DNA of 64,000 bases from assembly GCA_964508715.1 (NCBI GenBank), contig CAZDUX010000010.1, positions 65,209 through 129,208 on the forward strand, given 5' to 3'. The stretch is from JAKALX01 sp964508715. Its GTDB lineage: Bacteria; Chloroflexota; Dehalococcoidia; Tepidiformales; Tepidiformaceae. How positions within the stretch are numbered: the first letter of the stretch is position 1; the number at the start of each line of letters is the position of its first letter. The notes under the pieces are model-generated. The model was not told the DNA's origin. It did not search any database and worked only from the letters and a program-made list of their open reading frames with translations. The position numbers and the translations under genes are program-made. Positions 15,345 through 24,822 of this stretch are shown piece by piece.

Positions 15345-17765
15345 CTATGCCCCCCGCTGGGTCACCCCGAGTTCCTTCTCCAGCCGCTTCAGCAGCCCCG
15401 ACTGGACACGCGCAACGTCCTCGTCCGTGAGGGTCCGGTCTTCGGCCTGGTAGCGCATGCGCAGGGCGAGCGATTTCTTGCCCTCGGGGATGCCCTGGCC
15501 GCGGTACTCATCGAAGAGCTCGGCGCTCATGCGGACGGCGTTCGAGCGATGCGAGCGGATGACCTCCATCAGGCGGCCAGCCGGGGTGGCTTCGTCGATG
15601 AGGAGGGCGATGTCCTGCCGCACCTCGGGGAAGCGCGACGGCGCAGTGTAAGCCGGGCGCTCAGGGAGGTGGCGCACCACCTCTTCGAGCCAGAGCTCGA
15701 GCAGGAAAACCGGCTCGTCGATGTCGAACGCGGCAGCGGTATCCGGGTGAACCTGGCCGAGGACGCCGATACGCTCTTTGCCCACCTTGATGGCGGCGGT
15801 GTGCCCTTCGAGAAAGCCGTAAACCGAGGCCGTCTCGTAGGCCGTGGAGATCCCGAGAGAGTCGAGAATCGCCTGGGCAGTGCCCTTTGCATCAAAGAAA
15901 TCAAGGCGGTCGGCCCCCGGGCGGCCCCAGCGGGTTTCCCTTGGACCGCCCATGGCCGCGCAGAGCACCGTGCGCTCGTGCGGCAGGTCGGCCTCGGCCG
16001 GGAGGTATTCAAACCCCGCTTCGAACAGCCGGAGGGCAGCGTCCTCGTGACGGCGGTTCGCCGCGTAGGTGTCGAGGAGCATGGGGCGGAGGCTCGTGCG
16101 CAGGTAGGTGTGCTGGGCAGCCACCGGGTTTACCACGCCGAGCGGGTTGGAGCGGACGCGGTCGTCTTCGGCAACGACGCGCTCGAGGTGCGCCATGTCC
16201 GTCAACGTATAGGTGAGGATCTCCTGGAAGCCCAACGAGACGGCGAGGTCCCTCGCACGCTCGCGCAGGTCGACAAGCGGGCGGGGCTCGATGGCCGGCA
16301 GGCGGCCGCGGAGCATCGTTGCGGGGAGCTTGTCGTAGCCGTAAATCCGGCCGATGTCCTCGATTACGTCGTCGGGGATGGCAACGTCCGGGCGCCAGTC
16401 GGGCGGCTGGACACTGTACTTCCCCGGTGGAATGAAGTGGCAGACAAAGCCGAGGTCGGTAAGGATGCGCCGCACCTCATCGGTAGGGACAGGGATTCCG
16501 AGCACCTGCTCGATGCGCGACGCCTCGACGACAATGGTGCGCGGCGGCTGCTTGCCGGGGTAGGCGTCGACGAGACCCCGTGCGACGCGGCCACCCGTGA
16601 TCTGTTCAAAGAGGTGTAGGGCGCGGCGCTGAGCGTACTCGGCCATGCCCGGGCCGATGCCTTTCTCATAGCGGAGCGAGGCTTCGGTCCGGAGCTTGAG
16701 AATGCCCGATGTGCGGCGAACCGAGCCCGGCTTCCAGTTTGCCGCTTCCAGCAGGATTGTCTTCGTCTCGGGGCGAACCTCGCTGTTGCCGCCGCCCATG
16801 ACGCCCGCAATCGAGACGGGTCCTTCTCCATCGCAGACGAGCACCATCTCCGGGTCGAGTTCCCGCTCAACACCATCGAGGGTGGTGAGCTTTTCACCGG
16901 GCAGCGCACGGCGAACGACGATGCGGTGTCCGCGGACGAGGTCATAGTCGAAGGCATGTGTCGGATGGCCAGTTTCGAGCATCACATAGTTGGTGATGTC
17001 GACGACGTTGTTGATTGGCCGCATGCCGTGCCGGATGAGCCGTTCCTGCAACCATCGCGGCGAGGGGCCGATGGTCACCCCTTCGATGACGGAGGCGATG
17101 AATCGCGGACAGATATCAGGGTCGTGGATCTCGACGGACGCCATCGAGGCCGCGTCGGTGCTCGTCTCAGCGTAGGTAGATTCAGGCTCACGAAGCGGGT
17201 TGCCCGTGAGCGCCGAGACTTCGCGCGCAATCCCGAGGACACCGAGAAGGTCCGCACGGTTCGCCCATGTGGAGATGTCGAAGACGACGTCCCCGAGCTG
17301 TTCAGTGAGCGGACGGCCAATCACCGCGTCGTCGGGGAGGACGAGGATGCCTTCGTGGTCATCAGAGAGGCCGAGTTCCTTTTCGCTCAGGACCATGCCC
17401 GCCGATTCAACACCACGGATGGGACGGAGCTTGAGCTTCGCTCGCTGGCCCGTGTACCCGTCAATGAGCTCTGCACCCTCGGTGGCGAAGGCAACCTTCT
17501 GGCCAACCGCGAGGTTCGGCGCACCGCAAACAACCTGCTGGTTGCCAGAGCCGGTTTCGACCGTGGCAAGGCGCAGGCGATCCGCGTTGGGATGGGGGTC
17601 GACGGCAACGACCCGGGCGACCCGAATGCGCACTGGATCCCACGAGGCGCCAATGGTCTCCCACGATTCGACTTCGGCCGTTGCATCGATGAGGCGGCGT
17701 GCGAGTTCACTGACGGGGAGGCGGACGTCGACGTATTGGCGCAGCCAGTTGAGGGAAAGTTTCAT
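15345..17765 (-). CDS. pheT: Phenylalanyl-tRNA synthetase, beta subunit
   Basis: The 806-residue length is normal for bacterial PheT. It starts MKLSLNWLRQYVD, followed by a tRNA-binding OB fold with VVAVDPHPNADRLRL (residues 53-67) and VVCGAPNL, the B3/B4 editing domain (PINNVVDITNYVMLETGHP), the B5 domain, the catalytic-like core and the C-terminal anticodon-binding fold (FPEVRQDIALL). CAGGAG precedes the ATG. PheS, normally just upstream, is not here, so the two subunits are encoded apart. Confidence 0.95.
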   Translation of the reverse strand: MKLSLNWLRQYVDVRLPVSELARRLIDATAEVESWETIGASWDPVRIRVARVVAVDPHPNADRLRLATVETGSGNQQVVCGAPNLAVGQKVAFATEGAELIDGYTGQRAKLKLRPIRGVESAGMVLSEKELGLSDDHEGILVLPDDAVIGRPLTEQLGDVVFDISTWANRADLLGVLGIAREVSALTGNPLREPESTYAETSTDAASMASVEIHDPDICPRFIASVIEGVTIGPSPRWLQERLIRHGMRPINNVVDITNYVMLETGHPTHAFDYDLVRGHRIVVRRALPGEKLTTLDGVERELDPEMVLVCDGEGPVSIAGVMGGGNSEVRPETKTILLEAANWKPGSVRRTSGILKLRTEASLRYEKGIGPGMAEYAQRRALHLFEQITGGRVARGLVDAYPGKQPPRTIVVEASRIEQVLGIPVPTDEVRRILTDLGFVCHFIPPGKYSVQPPDWRPDVAIPDDVIEDIGRIYGYDKLPATMLRGRLPAIEPRPLVDLRERARDLAVSLGFQEILTYTLTDMAHLERVVAEDDRVRSNPLGVVNPVAAQHTYLRTSLRPMLLDTYAANRRHEDAALRLFEAGFEYLPAEADLPHERTVLCAAMGGPRETRWGRPGADRLDFFDAKGTAQAILDSLGISTAYETASVYGFLEGHTAAIKVGKERIGVLGQVHPDTAAAFDIDEPVFLLELWLEEVVRHLPERPAYTAPSRFPEVRQDIALLIDEATPAGRLMEVIRSHRSNAVRMSAELFDEYRGQGIPEGKKSLALRMRYQAEDRTLTDEDVARVQSGLLKRLEKELGVTQRGA

Positions 17766-17836
17766 GGCGAGCTCCTGAAAGCGTTCAGGAACAACGAGAT
17801 GCGCTCAGCGGCGCGAGCGAGACAACCGGCGAGAGC

Positions 17837-18073
17837 CTAGAACTCGAGCGGCCCGGTCCAAATCGTCCCGTTGTTCACGAGGATGAGGAGAGTGATGAGC
17901 GCAGCCGCCTCCGCAAGAAGGAGGAGTGAGCCGACACCCAGCCAGATGACCTGGCTGGTTCCACGCGTCGCGAACGTCGGGATCATGAAGACGACGCTCG
18001 AGGTCATGAAGATGAGCAGTGCGATGATGCCGAAGCTGTTCGTACTGATGAGGAAAGGCAGGGTCGAAAGCAT
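17837..18073 (-). CDS. Small two-helix membrane protein
   Basis: The 78-residue protein has two hydrophobic segments (about residues 14-32 and 44-68) joined by a short TRGTSQ turn. The size and topology recall SecG, but the glycine-rich cytoplasmic loop typical of SecG is missing, so I do not assign it. GGAG precedes the ATG. It lies upstream of pheT on the same strand, 71 nt from its start, and downstream of trmD. Confidence 0.6.
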   Translation of the reverse strand: MLSTLPFLISTNSFGIIALLIFMTSSVVFMIPTFATRGTSQVIWLGVGSLLLLAEAAALITLLILVNNGTIWTGPLEF

Positions 18074-18179
18074 CGGAACTCCGTCGTGCGCAGATCGCGT
18101 AAATGTCTGTTTCGCGAATCATAGGCGGGGTCGCGCGTAGGGGCGAACAGGGGAGGCGATGCGGCGACAGATGGCCGTC

Positions 18180-18857
18180 CTACTCCAACAGATCGGGGCG
18201 CCGCGAACGGGTGCGGGCCAGCCGCTGGGCAGCCTTCCACTTCTCGATGTTCGCGTGGTGGCCACTGAGGAGGACAGCAGGGACCTCCCAACCCCGGTAT
18301 TCGGCCGGGCGCGTGTACTGCGGATGCTCGAGCAGTCCGCCCGCAAAGGACTCCTCTTCAGGCGACGCGGCATCGCCCAGGGCTCCAGGGATATGGCGGG
18401 CGACGGCATCGACCAGCACCATTGCCGGAAGTTCTCCGCCAGTCAGGATGTAGTCACCGATGGAGATTTCGCGATCGACGCAGTGTTCGACGAATCGCTC
18501 GTCGACACCCTCATAGCGGCCACAAACAATGACAAGGCGCGGGTTCGCGGCAAATTCCCGCACGAGAGCATCGGTCAGGCGTTCCCCCTGGGGGGACATG
18601 TAGATGACGAGACCGGGTTCGGGTGCTTCCGCCTGGACATGCTGGAGTGCCGCGTCGAGGACGTCGACGCGCATGACCATGCCCTGTCCGCCACCAAATG
18701 GGTAGTCGTCAACCGAACGATGCTTATCGGTAGCGAACTCGCGGATATCGGTAATGTGGAGATCGAGGAGGCCGTCTTCACGGGCCCGCTTGATGATGGA
18801 GACGTCGAGCGGGCCGGTGAAGGCGCCGGGAAAGAGCGTGAGGATGTCGACGCGCAC
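18180..18857 (-). CDS. trmD: tRNA (guanine-N1)-methyltransferase
   Basis: The 225-residue TrmD methylates G37 of tRNAs reading CNN codons, using S-adenosylmethionine. The trefoil-knot motifs are visible: VDDYPFGGGQGM (about residues 49-60), CGRYEGVDERF (about 113-123) and DYILTGGELPAM (about 136-147). A GTG start at 18857 is 6 nt after a possible -10 box GACAAT on the minus strand, which sits in a heptamer repeat. The usual partners rimM, rpsP and rplS are not beside it. Confidence 0.95.
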   Translation of the reverse strand: MRVDILTLFPGAFTGPLDVSIIKRAREDGLLDLHITDIREFATDKHRSVDDYPFGGGQGMVMRVDVLDAALQHVQAEAPEPGLVIYMSPQGERLTDALVREFAANPRLVIVCGRYEGVDERFVEHCVDREISIGDYILTGGELPAMVLVDAVARHIPGALGDAASPEEESFAGGLLEHPQYTRPAEYRGWEVPAVLLSGHHANIEKWKAAQRLARTRSRRPDLLE

Positions 18858-18893
18858 CGAACGATTGTCGATTGCCGGTCGGTAGGTGTCGAT

Positions 18894-19838
18894 CTATGTG
18901 CGGAGCCTGGGATCGAGGAGGTCGCGGAGGGCATCGCCGAGCATGTTGAAGCCAAAGACCGCAAGGCTCAGGGCGAGGCCGGGGAAGATCGCCAGCCATG
19001 GTGCCTGGAGCATGAACGAGCGAGCCTCGGTGTTGAGCATCTTGCCCCAGGTAACCTGGTCTGGTGGCACGCTCAGCCCGAGGAAACTGAGGGCCGACTC
19101 AGTAAGGATGATACTGCCCAGACCCAGCGTCGCGATCGTTATCGCCGCGGGCATCACGTTGGGGACGACGTGGACGAGGATGATACGCGCGTGGCTGGCA
19201 CCGGAGGCACGAGCTGCTTCGATATACGTGGTACTGCTAACGGCAAGTGCGGCGCTACGGATAACGCGTGAGTTCCCGACACCGAAGAGGATGCCAAGTT
19301 CGATGATAAGCGACACGACCGTGCTACTGAGAAGGCCTTGCTTCGGCAGTCCGGGGATCTGCGAATCGTTGAACATCGCACCGACCGCTATGAGGAATAC
19401 GAGCGCAGGGAAGGCAAGGAAAGCATCGACAAAGCGTTGGAAGAGCATGTCGAACGCACCCCCAAAATAGCCTGTAATCACTCCAATCGTTATTGAGATG
19501 GCCATCGAGATCGCGATGGCGAGGAAGCCAATGGTCATCGAGACCTGGGCGCCGTAGACAACCCGGCTAAAGACATCGCGGCCCAGGTTGTCGGTACCGA
19601 AGAGGTTACTGGCAGACGGGCTCGCGAAGCGGGGGCCCGCACCAAGTTGCCCGGGAGCAAATGGGGCAATCAGCGGTGCGGCAATCGCCAGGACGATGAA
19701 AAGGAGCACGAGAAGCCCTCCGAAGAGGCCAAGCGGTTTCTCCTTCACAAGCCGCCGCGTGACATCGAGGACGAACGGAAGCCGGCGGGGTGTTCGGCGG
19801 TCGGCAACAGGCAGTCCGAGAGTTGCGGATTCGGCCAC
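18894..19838 (-). CDS. oppC: Peptide ABC transporter permease (OppC/DppC-like)
   Basis: This is an inner-membrane permease of an oligopeptide/dipeptide/nickel-type importer, about 314 residues with six membrane spans. It has the N-terminal GTDNLGRDVFSRVVYG segment and the EAA loop EAARASGASHARIILVHVVP that contacts the ATPase. I prefer the GTG at 19838, 17 nt after oppB; a start at 19922 would run 67 nt into oppB. No ATPase gene follows, since trmD is next. Confidence 0.9.
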   Translation of the reverse strand: MAESATLGLPVADRRTPRRLPFVLDVTRRLVKEKPLGLFGGLLVLLFIVLAIAAPLIAPFAPGQLGAGPRFASPSASNLFGTDNLGRDVFSRVVYGAQVSMTIGFLAIAISMAISITIGVITGYFGGAFDMLFQRFVDAFLAFPALVFLIAVGAMFNDSQIPGLPKQGLLSSTVVSLIIELGILFGVGNSRVIRSAALAVSSTTYIEAARASGASHARIILVHVVPNVMPAAITIATLGLGSIILTESALSFLGLSVPPDQVTWGKMLNTEARSFMLQAPWLAIFPGLALSLAVFGFNMLGDALRDLLDPRLRT

Positions 19839-19854
19839 AGCGTTCAGCAGCTCC

Positions 19855-20805
19855 TCATGAATAGCGGATCCTCGGATCGAGGTATGCGTAAGTGAGGTCA
19901 ACAAGAAGGTTCGCGAGGACAATCACGACCGCGAGTACGAGGACAACGCCCTGGATAGACGGATAGTCGCGTTGGAAGATGGCGCCCACGAAGAACCTGC
20001 CAACGCCGGGCATGTTGAAGATTGATTCGATAATGACCGAGCCGCTGACGACGACCGAGACCTGGAGGCCGATGACGGTGATTACCGGAATGAAGGCATT
20101 CTTGAGGGCGTGGCGGAGGATGACGGAACGCTCCCGGAGACCCTTTGCCCAGGCGGTCCGGATGTAATCCTGCCGGAGAACCTCGAGCATCATCGTACGC
20201 GTGAGACGCATGACCGCCCCGGCAAGCCCGAAGCCCAGAAGAAGCGCGGGGAAGAAGAAGTACCAGATATGGGGTCCTATCCCATCGCCCCAGTCTTTGT
20301 AGATGAGAGGTGGTGCCCATCCGAACCACTTCTGCGGAAAGACGATGAGGAGTGTGGCCGTGAAAAAAGACGGAACAGAAAGCGCGAGGATGGCCGCGCT
20401 GCGCGCGGCGTAGTCCTGGATCGTGTCCTGGCGGACAGCCGAGATGACCCCAACCGGCACAGCCATGAGTAGTCCAAGGAAGATAGCGAGAATCCCGAGT
20501 TGGGCCGTGACCGGTAGCCGCTGTTCGAGTTCGTGAGTCACAGCGCGCCGGGTCCAGAACGAATCGCCAAGGTCGCCGCGCACAACATCGCCGAGGTAAC
20601 TGACGAACTGCACCGCCACCGGTCTATCGACGCCGAGATCCTTTCGAAGTGCTTCCTTGTCGGCCTCTGTGGCGTAAGGGCGCTCGGCCATCATGACGGT
20701 GACGATATCGCCGGGCACCATACGAACGATCAGGAAGGTCGCGAAGATGACGATCAGAATCGTCGGGATCGCAAGGAGCAGACGGCGGACGAAATACTGC
20801 GTCAC
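19855..20805 (-). CDS. oppB: Peptide ABC transporter permease (OppB/DppB-like)
   Basis: The 316-residue permease starts with GTG 20805 (VTQYFVRRLLLAIP), preceded by GGAGG. The N-terminus has the family pattern RMVPGD followed by LRKDLGVDRPV. The EAA-type loop is RTAWAKGLRERSVILRHALKNA. It pairs with OppC to form the membrane channel for the substrate delivered by the lipoprotein encoded upstream. Confidence 0.92.
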   Translation of the reverse strand: MTQYFVRRLLLAIPTILIVIFATFLIVRMVPGDIVTVMMAERPYATEADKEALRKDLGVDRPVAVQFVSYLGDVVRGDLGDSFWTRRAVTHELEQRLPVTAQLGILAIFLGLLMAVPVGVISAVRQDTIQDYAARSAAILALSVPSFFTATLLIVFPQKWFGWAPPLIYKDWGDGIGPHIWYFFFPALLLGFGLAGAVMRLTRTMMLEVLRQDYIRTAWAKGLRERSVILRHALKNAFIPVITVIGLQVSVVVSGSVIIESIFNMPGVGRFFVGAIFQRDYPSIQGVVLVLAVVIVLANLLVDLTYAYLDPRIRYS

Positions 20806-20863
20806 CAACGTCCTCCGGCCTGGCCCGTGGGGGCGCCACGGGCCAGCAAGGTGGAATGTGCGG

Positions 20864-22558
20864 TCAGGAGTTGAGCCAGAGCGACTCGATGCGGCCGTCA
20901 TAGAGGTCGAGCGAGTAGAACCATCCCTGGACACGCTTATCCGTAAAGTTATGGTTATTGGTGGTAAACATGAAGCTCATGGGGAAGTCAAGGACGATCT
21001 TCTTCTGAACATCCTGGATAATCTGCTTTCGAGCTTCCGTATTGAGCTCCCCAGCCTGCTGATCGATAAGCTTGAAGATATCAGGGTTGTAATGCTTATA
21101 GTAGGTGGATTTTGCGCCAAAGTACGAAGAGAGGTTCTCATCGGGCTCCGGACTGTTAAGTGGCTGGTGATGTGAGAAGGTATATTTATAGGAATATGTC
21201 TGGTTATAGTACGCGGCAAGTTCCATTGGCTTGAGTTGCAGCGTGACGTTAATCTTAGCCAGTTGTTGCTTCAAGACCTCGCTAATCTGGTCTGCGGTCG
21301 GAGTCCCTGTCGCCCAGATCATTTCACCAGAGAACCCGGACTGTTGGCCTGCCTGCTCCATCAGGGCCTTGGCCTTGGCCAGGTCGAACCCTGCAAGCTC
21401 TTCTTTCAGCGCCCAGTTCGAGTACATGGGAAGGATAGGGCCGTACGTGATAACCCCATCTCCGCTATAGACGAGGTCGAGCACCTGCTTCTTATCGACT
21501 GCACGGACGATTGCCTCGCGGACGCGGATGTCATCGAACGGCTTCGGATAGGGTTGCTGCTCGGTAGTCGGGGGCATCCGCATCTGGCGCCAGAACTGGC
21601 TCGGGCGGGCCTGGTAGTTCACATCCTTGCGTGCATCCTGGATACGCTTCAGCTGGGGCTGCCCAGAGACGATGGCATCGACCTTCTTGTCGATGAAGAG
21701 AGTGGCAGCAGTATCAGGATCGGTAGCAAGGAGGAGGGTATACGCATCGATATGTGGCAGCCCTTTCTTGAAGTAGTTCGGGTTCTTGACGAGCTCGAAC
21801 TTCACATCTTTCTGCCATTCTTTAAAGATAAAGGGCCCCGTGCCAATGGCCCGCTGGGTAAGGTCGCCATCCTTCTCGACAACCTCACGGCAGATCATCA
21901 GTGTCCACGGGCTCGCGATATAGTTCATAAACGGGGCATATGGGGCCTTCGTAGTGAACTTGACCGTGTATTTGTCTACCGTCTCAATCTTGTCCATCCG
22001 GCCCAGGAAATAGTAGGCATGCTGGAACTTGCCAGCGGCATCGGTCATCTGCCTTTCGATGCTGTACTTCACATCGTCTGCAGTGAACTCACGCCCATTG
22101 ACGGGGTCGACGTCATGGAACTTCACGCCCTGCGGAATCTTGAAAACGTAGGTGAGGCCGTCGGGTTGCTCGGGAAGCGCTGAGGCGAGGTCGGTCTCAA
22201 CCTTGGTAAGGTCGGGGCTGAACTTGAGCAGGCCATTGTTGGTGTTATCCGTAATGGCCGTGTTGTAGGGAAATGTGTCGAAGTGCGGGTCCAGCGTGCG
22301 AGGCGAACCACCCATATGCGCCGTGTAATGCCCGCCATCCTTCGCCTGCTGGCCCTGGCCGGGGGCGATATTGGTGGGAGTGGGCTGGGGTGCCGCGCTT
22401 GTCTTGGTACTCCCACTGGTGTTGTCGTCGCCGCCGCACCCGACGAGGCCCGCGGCGGCGAGGCCCACTCCGGCCGTTGCGCCGCCGACAAGGGTTGAAC
22501 GCCGCGAAAGGCGTCGAGAGGACCACCGCTGCCAGTAGCTCAATTCATCCCGTTGCAT
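20864..22558 (-). CDS. oppA: ABC transporter substrate-binding lipoprotein (OppA/DppA family)
   Basis: The 564-residue solute-binding protein (SBP_bac_5 family) captures peptides or similar ligands outside the membrane. The N-terminus has twin arginines (RRSTLVGG) and a lipobox ending GLVGC, so it may be Tat-exported and lipidated. Family motifs include GGSPRTLDPHFD and REAIVRAVDKKQVL. It starts the leftward oppA-B-C operon. Codon use has visibly more A/T at third positions (TTT, AAT, TAT, ATA) than its neighbours, especially at 20930-21250. Confidence 0.92.
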   Translation of the reverse strand: MQRDELSYWQRWSSRRLSRRSTLVGGATAGVGLAAAGLVGCGGDDNTSGSTKTSAAPQPTPTNIAPGQGQQAKDGGHYTAHMGGSPRTLDPHFDTFPYNTAITDNTNNGLLKFSPDLTKVETDLASALPEQPDGLTYVFKIPQGVKFHDVDPVNGREFTADDVKYSIERQMTDAAGKFQHAYYFLGRMDKIETVDKYTVKFTTKAPYAPFMNYIASPWTLMICREVVEKDGDLTQRAIGTGPFIFKEWQKDVKFELVKNPNYFKKGLPHIDAYTLLLATDPDTAATLFIDKKVDAIVSGQPQLKRIQDARKDVNYQARPSQFWRQMRMPPTTEQQPYPKPFDDIRVREAIVRAVDKKQVLDLVYSGDGVITYGPILPMYSNWALKEELAGFDLAKAKALMEQAGQQSGFSGEMIWATGTPTADQISEVLKQQLAKINVTLQLKPMELAAYYNQTYSYKYTFSHHQPLNSPEPDENLSSYFGAKSTYYKHYNPDIFKLIDQQAGELNTEARKQIIQDVQKKIVLDFPMSFMFTTNNHNFTDKRVQGWFYSLDLYDGRIESLWLNS

Positions 22559-22772
22559 GGTGCTTTCCCCCTGTATTCTCCGGTTGATTCCAGGGCGCGA
22601 AAGCCCGGGACAACCGAAGCTTGAGCGGACAGTAGGCATCGGTGATGCCGATGTCAATGATAGGTTCGTTAAATGGACATACCATCCCTAACGAGCGTGC
22701 AGTCTGCTTCCCGAATCTGAATCGCAGCTTCTGCCCAGGGGACAGAGCGGGAGATCCTACCGACTCAATTCA

Positions 22773-24656
22773 CTACCGAAGGACGCGGATATCGCCCTCT
22801 CGGCGCGTGATGCGGAGGGCATCGAGATGTTCGAGGAACGCCTGGGCGTATTTCCGGCTCGTGCCAAACAGATCGCGTGTCTCGGCCAGCGTGATGGAGC
22901 CGGCCGCTGCAATGTGGCGCCTCACCATCTCCACCATCTCATCGAAGATAGCCGCCGCGAAGATGATGCCAGCACCGGTGTCGATGATGCGTCGCTGCTC
23001 GGCGAGATACGCAATGAGCCCCGGCTCGGGGAGGTTTTCGGTGGGAGGGCTGAAGCGCCCCGATTCGAGTGCTTCCAGGAAGGCGTCGACTGCCTGCTGC
23101 TGGTGGGCCGAGAGTTGCGGCCGGTAACCCGGCAGGGTAATGCCCCGGGCGGGCTGTTCTTGGAGCCTGCTTGTTACGATGGACTCGGAGAGCGCGAGTT
23201 CGAACGCATCCGGGTCGAGGCGGGCGCTCCCGCGAACGTGTTCTCGGGGGGCTGTGGCGCGCAGAGGGTTCGCGTCGAAGTAGTCGCGCACAGCGTTCTC
23301 GAGGCGGTCGACAGCAGCACCCAGCCAGGTGCTCGAAACGAGCCGTCCATTCTGCACCGATAGAGCCCCGGCGCCGGCGAGATCCGCGATGGCAGCATCG
23401 AACAGGTTGGGTTCGAGGCCGAGCACATCCCGGGCCTGCTCGGATGACATTGGTCCGCCGAGCAGCAGGTCGGCGAGGCGCTCCGCGGGTGAACCTGCCA
23501 ACTGCCGTTCAAGCGAGGCGATCGTCCCGGCCGCATTTCGGCGATGGCGGCGCGGATTGAGGGCGACGATTATCCCGCCGGCAGCAGTCTCGTTCGAGGT
23601 ACGGACGATGCAGTGATCCCCGGTGAGCACGGCTACCGGGTCGTTGAGCACCACCTGTGCCCACGCTGTCTCGCCGGGTTTGAGCGCCTCGCAGTCGAGG
23701 AGGCGAAGCTTCGCCTCGGACTCGGCCGTAGCCGAGAGGAATGTGACCCCCGCATCGTGTGCAAGCGGATGGGTGAGTATCGCCGGGGCGGTAAGGCGGA
23801 CGTCAACAGCGTGGACGAGGCCCAGCGTCCCTGGCGTACTGAGGACCATCCCGCGCGATACCTCCTCGGCGTGGATACCCGAGACGTTGACGGCAGCACG
23901 CGTGCCGGGATCGAGATGGCTCACCTTCGTGCGGTGGCGCTGGAGTCCGCGAATCCGGCCGCGAAGGCCACCCGGCTGGAGCTCGACATCCTGTCCACTT
24001 TGGAGCACCCCGTCGAGCAGCGTACCGGTAACGACGGTGCCAAATCCCTGGACAGTGAATGCACGGTCGATGGGCAGGCGGGGACGGTGGAGGTCGCGCT
24101 TCGCAGGCGTCTGATCGAGGGCGTGGTCGATAGCCGCCTCGAGGCTATCGAGACCGGCGCCGGTAACCGCAGAAACACGAAGTCGTGGACTGGCGGCGAA
24201 CCGGCTGCCTTTGAGTGTGTCATCGAGCTCGGCTTCAACGAGGTCGAGGTACTCGGGTTCAACGAGGTCGGCCTTGGTGAGGACGACGACCGCTGCAGGG
24301 ATATCGAGGAGTTCGAGAATGGCGAGATGCTCACGCGTCTGGGGCATCGGCCCTTCGTCGGCCGCGATGACGAGGAGGGCGAGATCGATTCCGCCCGCGC
24401 CTGCAAGCATGTTCTTGATGAACCGCTCGTGACCAGGCACGTCGACGATGCTCACTTCGCGGCCAGAAGGGAGGCTCAACCAGGCGAAGCCAAGGTCGAT
24501 CGTGAGGCCACGAACCTTCTCTTCGCGGAGGCGGTCTGGATCGATGCCGGTTAGCGCCTGCACGAGTGTGCTCTTGCCATGGTCGACGTGGCCCGCCGTA
24601 CCGATTACGTGGGCAGACGATGTCACCTGACCCTTTGGGGAGCTTTTCGCAGGCAT
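22773..24656 (-). CDS. selB: Selenocysteine-specific elongation factor
   Basis: The 627-residue protein has an EF-Tu-like GTPase domain: GTAGHVDHGKST (residues 19-30), DVPGHE (about 72-77) and TKAD (about 127-130), then beta-barrel domains II-III and C-terminal winged helices (about residues 380-627). SelB brings Sec-tRNA to UGA codons marked by a SECIS element, so this organism probably makes selenoproteins. selA, selD, selC and a recognisable selenoprotein are not in the window. It is divergent from the molybdenum hydroxylase operon. Confidence 0.93.
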   Translation of the reverse strand: MPAKSSPKGQVTSSAHVIGTAGHVDHGKSTLVQALTGIDPDRLREEKVRGLTIDLGFAWLSLPSGREVSIVDVPGHERFIKNMLAGAGGIDLALLVIAADEGPMPQTREHLAILELLDIPAAVVVLTKADLVEPEYLDLVEAELDDTLKGSRFAASPRLRVSAVTGAGLDSLEAAIDHALDQTPAKRDLHRPRLPIDRAFTVQGFGTVVTGTLLDGVLQSGQDVELQPGGLRGRIRGLQRHRTKVSHLDPGTRAAVNVSGIHAEEVSRGMVLSTPGTLGLVHAVDVRLTAPAILTHPLAHDAGVTFLSATAESEAKLRLLDCEALKPGETAWAQVVLNDPVAVLTGDHCIVRTSNETAAGGIIVALNPRRHRRNAAGTIASLERQLAGSPAERLADLLLGGPMSSEQARDVLGLEPNLFDAAIADLAGAGALSVQNGRLVSSTWLGAAVDRLENAVRDYFDANPLRATAPREHVRGSARLDPDAFELALSESIVTSRLQEQPARGITLPGYRPQLSAHQQQAVDAFLEALESGRFSPPTENLPEPGLIAYLAEQRRIIDTGAGIIFAAAIFDEMVEMVRRHIAAAGSITLAETRDLFGTSRKYAQAFLEHLDALRITRREGDIRVLR

Positions 24657-24742
24657 GCTGTATCGATAACGCTACCGGCAGGAGTCGCCGGCTGTCGATG
24701 ACGGTGTACGAAGCTCCCCAACCGGGAGCCGCTGAACGGTTC

Positions 24743-24771
24743 AAGACAAGGGCGGTTCAGCCAGATATGAT
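24743..24771 (+). promoter_or_regulatory. Probable promoter of the molybdenum hydroxylase operon
   Basis: AAGACA (24743-24748) and TATGAT (24766-24771) are 17 nt apart, about 50 nt before the first gene. The heptamer CGGTTCA occurs twice around the -35 region (from 24738 and from 24753) as a direct repeat that could bind a regulator. Confidence 0.5.
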
Positions 24772-24822
24772 CCCGATTACCAATCCAGCCCTGGCCACCG
24801 GCCACCACACCCAGGAGGGTGC

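Noticed and set aside
17837..18073. secG
   Set aside because: Two spans and the size fit, but the glycine-rich cytoplasmic loop is absent.
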